Origin: JBCCLJ01 sp039026915
GTDB lineage: Bacteria; Acidobacteriota; Thermoanaerobaculia; Multivoradales; Multivoraceae
Direction: 5' to 3'
NCBI GenBank assembly: GCA_039026915.1
Contig: JBCCLJ010000118.1
Coordinates: 1-21,446 of the forward strand
Length of the DNA: 21,446 bases
The position numbers and the translations under genes are program-made. A model generated the notes under the pieces. The model ran no database searches, was not told the origin of the DNA, and was given only the letters and a program-made list of their open reading frames with translations. Position 1 is the first letter of the stretch. Each line of letters starts with the position of its first letter. Positions 9,035 to 15,840 of the stretch are shown here, in pieces.

Positions 9035-9486
9035 ACGAGATCACCTGGGATCTGCCCGGCGCCTTCGTCATCGAGCTGCAGCCGGAAGCGGGCGATGTCG
9101 ACCGACTGGGCCACGTCAACAACACGGTCTACCTGCAGTGGTGCGAGCAGATTGCCTGGCAGCACGCAGAGACCGTCGGTGTCGGCTGGTCCGAGTGGAA
9201 CCGACTCGACCGGGCGATGGCGGTGCGCGGCGTACGTCTCGAGTACTTGGCTCCGGCACGCCTCGGTGACGCGCTGCGCGGCGGCAACTGGATCGTCGCC
9301 GCGGACGGGCGGCTGCGCGCGACGCGGCGCTTCCAGATTCAGAGGGCGGACGGCCAGACGCTGCTGCGCGGCGAGATCGACTACGTGTGCATCGAAATCA
9401 GCAGCGGGCGACCGAAGCGCTTTCCTCCCGAGTTCGCGCAGGCCTACGTCGTGCTCGGCGAGGTCGCCGAGCGCCTGACCGACTGA
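9031..9486 (+). CDS. Acyl-CoA/acyl-ACP thioesterase, 4HBT hotdog family
   Basis: A 151-residue single hotdog-fold protein. The N-terminal DVDRLGHVNNTVYLQW segment (about residues 22-37) is the 4HBT/YbgC-type catalytic motif, with the Asp before GHVNN as the expected active-site acid. The family hydrolyses acyl thioesters in the cytoplasm. It starts with GTG at 9031, which overlaps the TGA of the fabR-like gene as GTGA, so translation is probably coupled. Co-expression with a FabR-like regulator beside a Pfa synthase suggests a role in releasing or editing lipid-synthase products; Pfa clusters elsewhere also carry 4HBT thioesterases. Its stop lies 4 nt from the convergent permease stop. Substrate is unknown. 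Confidence 0.85.
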   Translation: MNEITWDLPGAFVIELQPEAGDVDRLGHVNNTVYLQWCEQIAWQHAETVGVGWSEWNRLDRAMAVRGVRLEYLAPARLGDALRGGNWIVAADGRLRATRRFQIQRADGQTLLRGEIDYVCIEISSGRPKRFPPEFAQAYVVLGEVAERLTD

Positions 9487-9490
9487 CGCT

Positions 9491-11992
9491 TCAGGACTGC
9501 TGCAGCGCGGTCACCGGGTCGATACTCGCGGCCCGGCGCGCCGGCAGATAAGCGGCAAGGCCGCAGACGGCCACCAGCAGGAGCGCCGCAGCCAAGAGCG
9601 GCGCCGGCGCACCGACGCTCACCTCGAAGAGCAGGGCCCCCAAAAGACGCGCCGCAGAAAGCGAGCCGACGACGCCAAGGCCCAAACCGACGGCGACGAG
9701 AGTCATGGACTCACCGACGACGAGGCGCATGACGTCCGAACGCGTGGCACCCAGGGCGCAGCGCACGCCGATCTCCTGACGACGCTCGGCAACGCCGTAC
9801 GACGCCACGCCAAAGAGACCGATCGCCGCCAGAAGAAGCGCTGCAGCTCCAAAGGCCGCGTAGGCCATCGCGAAGAAGCGCTCCTGGCTCAGCTGCTGGG
9901 CGATCTCTTCCGACTGTGTCGAGACGTTCAGAATCGGAACCGCTGGATCGACCTCGCGCAGCGCAGCGCGCACCGGCTCGATGAGCGCCGTTGGATCCGT
10001 CGCCGTGCGCATCTGCAGGATCATGCTGCGCCCGATCCGGCCCTGCGCGTAGGGCACGAAGATCGTCGGCGGTGCCGCGTCTCGCATCGCCGCGTACTTG
10101 ACGTCTCCAACGACGCCGATCACCTCGATCCCAGTGCGCTCTTCGGCTCTCCACCCGAAACGCTCGCCCAGCGCGCGATCGCTGAAGAACTCCCGAGCGG
10201 CGGTCGCGTTGACGACAGCAACGTCCGGTGTCTCGTCGGTATCCGTCGCCAAGAAGTCGCGACCCGCAAGAAGCGGGATGCGAAGCGTTGCGAAGAACTC
10301 TGGGGCTACGGTCATGATGTGCACCGGCGTGCCCTCGGTGCCTTCCATCTCCGGGCGATGCATCGTGCGGGTGCTGGTGCTGCCGGAGAGAAACGCGGAC
10401 CGCGCGAGACTCACTCTCTCGACGCCGGCCACCGCCGCCACTCGCTCGACCATGGCGGCATGCGTTCGCTCGATCTGATCCTCATCCTCGTAGACAAGTC
10501 CCGGATCAACACGGACCAGCATGAGGTTGCTGGGATCAAATCCCACATCGACGGCGCGCAGGTTGCGCAGCGTCGTCAAGAAGAGCAACGCACCGACGAC
10601 CAGGACGACAGCGATCGCCACTTGGGCGACGAGCAGCATCCGCCCGAGCACGCGCTTCGACCCTTTGACCGTACGGCCTCCTTCCTGGAGAGACGAGGCG
10701 AGGTCACCGCCCGTCGAGCGAAGCGACGGCACGATGCTGAAGAAGACACCCGTGAGCAGGCTCAGTCCGAAGGCGAATCCAAAGACCGAAGCGTCGAACT
10801 CCGCTCCACTGGCGAAGGGCAGGAGCTGTCGCGCCCAAAGGGCCAAGAGGAGCCCCAGGGCCCCGCCGAAGAGCGAGAGAATCGTGCTCTCGACAAGCAG
10901 TTGACGCACGAGTCGCCCGCGCGATGCGCCGAAGGACTGGCGCACCGAAAGCTCGTGTCGCCGACTGCTCGAGCGCGACAGCAGCAGGTTGGCGACGTTC
11001 GCGCAGACGATCAGCAAGACCAGGCAGACGATGACGGCGAGAATGCTGGCGTCGCGCGCCACGTTGGGACTCGGGTCGTAGACGCCGCGTGCTCCCGAAT
11101 CGACAAGGAGTCGAGGAACCGCGCCCAAGTCCTGGTTGTAAGAGCGCGCCGCCTGCTCCTCCGTCAGACCTTCGACGTAAGAGACGATCGCATCGGAGGA
11201 GGTCGCCGCAAAGGGGCCCTGAAGGTTGCCTGCCACCTGCTCGGCCGTCGCTCCCGGCGCGAGCCGACCCATGATCTGGACCCAAAAGTAGGTCGCGTCC
11301 AAGAGTTCCGATCCGCCCATCGCCTGACTGAGTGAGAGCGGTAGGTGAAGATCTTCCGCAGAAGCACCGGGGTTCTGGATGCCGCTGTAGTCGGCCGGAA
11401 GAACGCCGACGATCGTCGCGGCGATTCGTCCCACCTGCAGTGACTCGCCCAGCACTTCCTCGCCGCCGAAGCGGCTCTGCCAGTAGCCGTAGGAGAGCAT
11501 GACCGCCGGCGGTGCCGCTGGATCGTCGTCTTCAGGGCCGATGAGCCGGCCCCGATGCGCCTCGACGCCGAGGACGTCGAAGTAGTCGCCCGAAGCGACG
11601 AAGACCGATGCGACTTCGGAGTTGCCTGCGTAGGTCACGTTCTGCTGCCGGAACGGAGCGCAGGCGAACAGGCCGTCGAGCGTCTCGGCGCTCTCCTTCA
11701 AAGCTTCGAAGAGCGGCAGGGAGAAAGTTGCTCCCCGCCTTTCGCCGGCCACCGTGTCGGCGAGAAAGCCGTACTCACTCTGGCTTCTCCCGAGGTCGTT
11801 CTCGCCCGACCAGGTGAAGCGCACGAGGTCCTCGGGACTCTCGACCGCGACCGATCTCAAGAGCGCTTCGTTGACAGCGCTGAAGAAAGCCGTGTTCGCT
11901 CCTAGCCCTACCGCGAGCGAGACGAGGACGACGGCCGTCCAACCGGGTGACTGGCGAAAGACACGAAACGCGTGGCGAATGTCCCCAAACAT
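9491..11992 (-). CDS. ADOP-type ABC transporter permease (MacB/FtsX duplicated)
   Basis: An 833-residue membrane protein with the duplicated architecture of ADOP permeases. In order: an N-terminal TM helix (about 18-40, WTAVVLVSLAVGLG), a MacB-like periplasmic core, a central block of three TM helices (IVCANVANLLLSRSSSRR onward), a second periplasmic core, and a C-terminal FtsX block (LLLAAIGLFGVASYGVAERR through AAYLPARRAASIDP). RQEIGVRCALGA is the usual cytoplasmic loop of FtsX-like domains. The start at 11992 follows a strong GGGAG about 7 nt upstream; the open frame continues to 12112, but that stretch has no family similarity that I can see. No ATPase gene is adjacent, as is usual for the group. 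Substrate unknown. It is the only gene of its unit visible here. Confidence 0.9.
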   Translation of the reverse strand: MFGDIRHAFRVFRQSPGWTAVVLVSLAVGLGANTAFFSAVNEALLRSVAVESPEDLVRFTWSGENDLGRSQSEYGFLADTVAGERRGATFSLPLFEALKESAETLDGLFACAPFRQQNVTYAGNSEVASVFVASGDYFDVLGVEAHRGRLIGPEDDDPAAPPAVMLSYGYWQSRFGGEEVLGESLQVGRIAATIVGVLPADYSGIQNPGASAEDLHLPLSLSQAMGGSELLDATYFWVQIMGRLAPGATAEQVAGNLQGPFAATSSDAIVSYVEGLTEEQAARSYNQDLGAVPRLLVDSGARGVYDPSPNVARDASILAVIVCLVLLIVCANVANLLLSRSSSRRHELSVRQSFGASRGRLVRQLLVESTILSLFGGALGLLLALWARQLLPFASGAEFDASVFGFAFGLSLLTGVFFSIVPSLRSTGGDLASSLQEGGRTVKGSKRVLGRMLLVAQVAIAVVLVVGALLFLTTLRNLRAVDVGFDPSNLMLVRVDPGLVYEDEDQIERTHAAMVERVAAVAGVERVSLARSAFLSGSTSTRTMHRPEMEGTEGTPVHIMTVAPEFFATLRIPLLAGRDFLATDTDETPDVAVVNATAAREFFSDRALGERFGWRAEERTGIEVIGVVGDVKYAAMRDAAPPTIFVPYAQGRIGRSMILQMRTATDPTALIEPVRAALREVDPAVPILNVSTQSEEIAQQLSQERFFAMAYAAFGAAALLLAAIGLFGVASYGVAERRQEIGVRCALGATRSDVMRLVVGESMTLVAVGLGLGVVGSLSAARLLGALLFEVSVGAPAPLLAAALLLVAVCGLAAYLPARRAASIDPVTALQQS

Positions 11993-12238
11993 CGAAGTTC
12001 TCCCTCTCTCCGGCCCAACGAAGCCCAAAGAACCCGTGGATCCAACCGAACTGCACTGCTTCCCTTCAATGTACGATGAAACTCGACCTTCGTTCCCAGC
12101 AGTTCGGCCCACGGCTCCGACGAGTCAGCCCTCGCCTCTCGCCGGGGCGCGGCCGTTCTCCGGCAACAGGAACTTCGAGCCGCAGGAAACGTAGTCAGAC
12201 CTTGAGTCACCGCACATCGCAACGGGAGTAGGACCGAC

Positions 12239-13426
12239 ATGCAGACCGTCTCGCCGCGCGAAGATCTAATCGCTGCCCACCACCGCGCTCTCGAGCGCAT
12301 CGCCGAGCCGGGCACCTGGTGGACGGGCGCCGAGCGCCGGGCGATCGCCGAGACCGCGCGCGATGCTTGGCACTGCGAGCTCAACAAGCGACGCAAGGCA
12401 GCGCTCACGCCCTTCGCCGTCGACGGTGAGCACTACTCGTCGGCGTCCGAGCCGCGACCGCTGACGGAAGGGACGATCGACCTGGTGCATCGCCTGGTGA
12501 CCGACCCGGCGCGCCTCTCCGAGAAGCTCCTGAAGGATCGCATCGACGCGGGAGACTTCACCCTCGAGCAGTACGTCGAGCTCATCGGCGTCGTCACGCA
12601 GATCGTCTCCGTCGACGCCTTCCACTACGGCATGGGCGAGGAGCTGCTGCCGCTTCCCGAGGCCGTCGAGGGCGAGCCGTCGCGAAAACGACCGAGCGGC
12701 GCCGCCATGGAAGGCGCCTGGGTTCCCATGGTGCAGCCCAAGCGGCTCGACCCGGAAGACGCGGACCTCTATGGCAACGCGCCGCGTACCGGCAACGTCA
12801 TTCGCGCCCTGAGTCTGGTTCCGGCAGAGGTGCGGGCCCTGAACGACCTCTCGGCGTCCCAATACCTCAGTGCGCCCGACGTCATGAAGTTCGGCCAGAA
12901 CACGCGGTCGATCAGCCGTGCCCAGATGGAGCTCGTCGCCGGACGCGTATCGTCGCTGAACGAGTGCTTCTACTGAACGTCATCGCACGCGGCCATGCTC
13001 CGTGCGAGCGGCCAGGCTCACGATGAGAAGTACGAGCTGTCGGCGATCGTCGACGGCTCGGACGGCGACGACAGCGGCGTTCCTCACAGCGCCCTGCTGG
13101 TGCGGCTCGCCGAGGCGCTCGTCGGCCGCGACGAGGAGGCTCTCGCACGGATCCGACGGGAGATCCTCGAAGCGATGGGTGCCGAGCAGCTCGTCGACTC
13201 GATGGCCGTCGCCGCCAACTTCCAGCGCATGGTGCGCATCGCCGACGGCACCGGCATCCCGCTCGACAGCGCGGCGCTGCAGGTGACCGAGGACCTGCGC
13301 AACGAGCTCGGCCTCGATCACTTCGAGGGGGCCCGCAACAGCCCGAAGCTCGGCTTCTTCGGACGCGCCACCGCCTTCCTGATGCGGGGCGCCTTTCGCC
13401 GCATGGCCAAGCGCTCGCGCGCCTGA
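12239..13426 (+). CDS. AhpD/CMD-family redox selenoprotein (TGA = Sec246)
   Basis: Read through the in-frame TGA at 12974-12976, this gene gives 395 residues. The codons around it read ECFY-U-TSSHAAM, and the family signature fits exactly: Glu231-x11-Cys243-x-x-Sec246-x3-His250. AhpD-family alkylhydroperoxidases use Glu118, Cys130, Cys133 and His137 (M. tuberculosis numbering) with the same spacing, so Sec replaces the second catalytic Cys. The part after the TGA stays in frame and has normal family content (LVRLAEALVGRDEE, VAANFQRMVRIADGTGIPLD). The first about 190 residues look like a degenerate second copy of the fold without a CxxC. The ATG at 12239 follows GGGAG/TAGGA. Probable role: thiol-dependent peroxide or organic hydroperoxide reduction in the cytoplasm. 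It stands alone; no sel genes are in view. Alternatives are a nonsense mutation or a Cys-to-stop error, but the exact position argues against both. Confidence 0.88.
12974..12976 (+). other. Selenocysteine UGA codon within the CxxC-equivalent motif
   Basis: TGA occupies the codon where AhpD-family proteins have the second Cys of CxxC. The preceding codons encode N-E-C-F-Y and the following ones T-S-S-H-A-A. The genuine stop of the gene is another TGA at 13424-13426, so UGA would serve both as Sec and stop in this genome. Confidence 0.85.
12991..13013 (+). promoter_or_regulatory. Candidate bacterial SECIS hairpin downstream of the Sec codon
   Basis: GGCC (12991-12994) and GCTC (12997-13000) pair with GAGC (13006-13009) and GGCC (13010-13013). 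This gives an 8-bp stem with a two-base AU bulge and the 5-nt loop CGUGC, which contains GU. The loop starts 24 nt after the UGA, inside the range usual for bacterial SECIS elements, and a bulged U below a GU-containing loop is what SelB recognises in E. coli fdhF. A competing 7-bp perfect stem, TCGCACG (12983-12989) with CGTGCGA (13001-13007) around an 11-nt loop, is also possible. Which one forms is undecided. Confidence 0.55.
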
Positions 13427-13432
13427 AGCTCG

Positions 13433-13467
13433 CGGCGGCACGATTCGTCCCGCAAGTCGCGCCGCCG
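13433..13467 (+). terminator. Weak GC hairpin after the selenoprotein gene
   Basis: CGGCGGC (13433-13439) can pair with GCCGCCG (13461-13467) around a 21-nt loop just after the stop at 13426. There is no T-tract, so it is not a convincing intrinsic terminator; high-GC sequence produces such stems by chance. It is listed because it is the only structure in the gap before the next gene. Confidence 0.2.
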
Positions 13468-13523
13468 TCGCGGCACCCCTTAAGCTCAGAACGAACCACT
13501 GCTTCACCGTGAGGAGGCCTTCC

Positions 13524-14678
13524 GTGAAACGAACCGTCGCACTCTCCGCTTTCGGTGCCCTCTGTGCACTCCTGCTCACCGGCTTCGCCGCCGCACCGGC
13601 CGACGATCCGCTGCCCCAGCGCGGCACCGTCGAGCCGCTGTCGATCAGCGTCCTCGCTTTCGCGCCCGACGGCACTCTCTTTCTCGGCGACAGCAAGGCC
13701 GGTGCGGTCTACGCCATCGAGACGACGGGCGACGCGCCGGCCGAATCGAAGCCTCCGGCCGTCAGCGATCTCGAGACGAAGATCGCCGCCCGCATCGGCG
13801 CCAAGCCCGCCGAGGTGATGATTCACGATCTCGCCGTACACCCGGTCAGTCAGGAGATCTTCCTCTCGGTTTCGACCGGTCGAGGCGATTGGAAGTCGCG
13901 CTGGGAGCTACCCAATCACGTCGCCGACGCCAACTACCTGCTCACGGTCTCGAGCGACGGCAGCATCGGCGAGTTCTCACTCGCCGACGTGCGCTACGCC
14001 CGCGTCGAGCTGCCGAACCCGGTGGCGACCGACAAGAAGCACTCGTTCATGAAAGAGCTGAGCCTGCGCACCGACACGATCACCGACATCGCCTACACCC
14101 AGGGCACGCTCTTCGTCGCCGGCCTGTCGAACGAAGAGTTCGCCTCCGCCCTCTGGCGCGTGCCGCTGCCCTTCGCCGACGGCACCAGCGCGACGACGCT
14201 CGAGATCTACCACGGCGCTCACGGCGCCTATGAGACGCACGCACCGATCCGCACTTTCGTGCCTTACGACCTCGAGGGCGAGCAGCACATCTTCGCGGCC
14301 TATCTGTGCACGCCCCTCTCGCTCTTCAAGGTCAAGGATCTCGAGACCCAGGGCCATCTGCGCGGGCGCACGATCGCCGAGTTCGGTTCGGGCAACTACC
14401 CGCTCGACATGGTGGTCGCGAAAGGCGAGACGAGCGACCGTGTGATCATCGCCAACAGCAACCTGCCGCTGATCGTCGTCGATACGAAGGACATCGCCGG
14501 CTTCGACGGCGAGATCATCGAGCAACCGTCGCAGTACGCGGCCGGCGTCAAGCACCTCAAGCGCTCGGGCACGGGCGTGCAGCAGCTCGACCTCATCGGC
14601 AACGACTTCCTCGTCCTGCTGCAGAGGATGCCCAACGGTCATCTCGATCTGGCGGCGGCACCGCTGCGGCGGATCTGA
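13524..14678 (+). CDS. Secreted beta-propeller-like protein
   Basis: A 384-residue exported protein of unrecognised family. The N-terminus MKRTVALSAFGALCALLLTGFAAAPA is a Sec signal peptide, probably cleaved near residue 26. Propeller-like blade motifs follow: VLAFAPDGTLFLGDSKAGAV early on, IHDLAVHPVSQEIFLSVSTG, ITDIAYTQGTLFVAGLS, PLDMVVAKGETSDRVIIANS and VQQLDLIGNDFLVLLQRM. A region near residue 230-240 reads HGAYETHAPIRTFVPY. The start is GTG at 13524, because AGGAGG lies 6 nt upstream; a GTG at 13509 would contain that site. It lies 10 nt before a second exported protein gene, so the two are probably co-transcribed and act together outside the cytoplasmic membrane. Substrate or binding partner is unknown. 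Confidence 0.75.
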   Translation: MKRTVALSAFGALCALLLTGFAAAPADDPLPQRGTVEPLSISVLAFAPDGTLFLGDSKAGAVYAIETTGDAPAESKPPAVSDLETKIAARIGAKPAEVMIHDLAVHPVSQEIFLSVSTGRGDWKSRWELPNHVADANYLLTVSSDGSIGEFSLADVRYARVELPNPVATDKKHSFMKELSLRTDTITDIAYTQGTLFVAGLSNEEFASALWRVPLPFADGTSATTLEIYHGAHGAYETHAPIRTFVPYDLEGEQHIFAAYLCTPLSLFKVKDLETQGHLRGRTIAEFGSGNYPLDMVVAKGETSDRVIIANSNLPLIVVDTKDIAGFDGEIIEQPSQYAAGVKHLKRSGTGVQQLDLIGNDFLVLLQRMPNGHLDLAAAPLRRI

Positions 14679-14688
14679 CGTCGCGCGG

Positions 14689-15804
14689 ATGAACGCGAGC
14701 CGCGCCCGGCGAGCAGTGCTCGCCGCGGCGCTGCTGTGCGGTTCGTGCGCCGACGACGCGGCCGAGCTTCGGCTCGACTTCGACGCCGAGCGCGCGGCCT
14801 TCGTCGCGGCGCCGGTGCGCGGCGAGAATGCGCCGAACGACGCTCGTTCGGTTGACGCTCTCAGGGTCTTCGTCGGCGAGCCTGACCTCGCACCGGGCAC
14901 CTGTCAGCCGAGCGACTCACAGCCCCCTCTGTTGGGCACGGTCCACCGGGAAGGTGCGGCGCTGGTCTTCGAGCCCCGCGCGCCGTGGCGCAACGATCTC
15001 GGCTACACCGCCTGCCTCGATCCTGGCGCTCTCGGACTCGAAGGCGAACCGCGAACGGCTGCGCGCGAGCCGACATCGAAACCGGACGACGCCCCGCCCC
15101 GCGTCGTCTCCGTCTGGCCGGCATCGGGTCCCGTGCCCGCCAACCTCCTGCGCCTCTATGTGACCTTCGATCGGCCCATGCGGCAGCGTGGAGTCGACCG
15201 CGGGGTCGAGCTCCTCGAGTCGGGGCAACCGATCAGCGACGCCTTCGTCGCGATCCCCGAAGGGCTCTGGGACGAGAGCTCTCGGCGGCTGACGCTGTTT
15301 CTGCACCCGGGACGCATCAAACGCGGCGTCGGCCCTCGACGGGCCCAGGGTCCCGCGCTTCGAGAGAACACCGAGGTGACGCTGCGCCTCGCGGGGCTGC
15401 AGTCAGCGAGCGGCGGCGTGCTCTCCGAGCACGCGACGACATACCAGGTCGTCGGTGACGATCGGTCTTCCCCGGATCCGCTGCAGTGGCACATCACGCC
15501 TCCGGGCGACGCCGGCGAAGCACTCGCCCTCGCGTTCGACGAGCGCATCGACGTGGCGCTCGCACAACGCCTGATCACGGTGCGATACGCCGGTGATCCC
15601 GTCGTCGGCACACCGCAGGTCGCGGGCCGTCGCTGGACCTTCGCTCCAGAAACGCCGTGGCTTCCGGGAAGATACGAGATCGTCGTCGAGCCGCAGATCG
15701 AGGACCTGGCCGGCAACCGACCCGGAAGCCTCTTCGACCGCGCTCTCACCGACGAGAAACCACCGGTCGACGCTCCGTCCGTGCTGCCCTTCGAAGTGCC
15801 GTGA
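14689..15804 (+). CDS. Putative lipoprotein with Ig-like (SbsA-type) domains
   Basis: A 371-residue exported protein. The N-terminus has Arg residues, a hydrophobic stretch (AVLAAALLCGSC) and a Cys-Ala-Asp-Asp sequence that could be a lipidation site, although the lipobox is poor (Cys at -3 instead of Leu). About residues 135-170 read PPRVVSVWPASGPVPANLLR followed by LYVTFDRPM, the opening of a Big_5/SbsA-like Ig domain. A second similar unit near 260-345 contains LALAFDERIDVALAQ and ends PGRYEIVVEPQIEDLAGNRPG, typical of that fold. It follows the beta-propeller gene by 10 nt and converges on the next permease gene with a 36-bp gap. Function is unknown; a cell-envelope structural or binding role is inferred. 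Confidence 0.75.
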   Translation: MNASRARRAVLAAALLCGSCADDAAELRLDFDAERAAFVAAPVRGENAPNDARSVDALRVFVGEPDLAPGTCQPSDSQPPLLGTVHREGAALVFEPRAPWRNDLGYTACLDPGALGLEGEPRTAAREPTSKPDDAPPRVVSVWPASGPVPANLLRLYVTFDRPMRQRGVDRGVELLESGQPISDAFVAIPEGLWDESSRRLTLFLHPGRIKRGVGPRRAQGPALRENTEVTLRLAGLQSASGGVLSEHATTYQVVGDDRSSPDPLQWHITPPGDAGEALALAFDERIDVALAQRLITVRYAGDPVVGTPQVAGRRWTFAPETPWLPGRYEIVVEPQIEDLAGNRPGSLFDRALTDEKPPVDAPSVLPFEVP

Positions 15805-15840
15805 CCGCCCGGTCGGCGTCCAGCTCCATCGACGCGCAAA

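Noticed and set aside
11993..12238. Promoter elements in the 246-bp divergent gap between the permease and selenoprotein genes.
   Set aside because: I found no convincing -35/-10 pair or inverted repeat on either strand; only the ribosome binding sites next to each start are clear.
12995..13426. Separate 143-residue gene starting at ATG 12995, with a stop-terminated gene before it.
   Set aside because: It is in frame with the upstream part, and the catalytic signature spans the TGA; treating it as a separate gene would cut the active site in two.
12239..13426. Pseudogene with a nonsense mutation.
   Set aside because: No other lesions are present, the frame is intact for 150 codons after the TGA, and the TGA sits precisely at a Cys position; chance placement is unlikely.
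15805..15840. Small GACC/GGTC stem between convergent genes as a terminator.
   Set aside because: It is only 4-5 bp with a very small loop and no T-tract.
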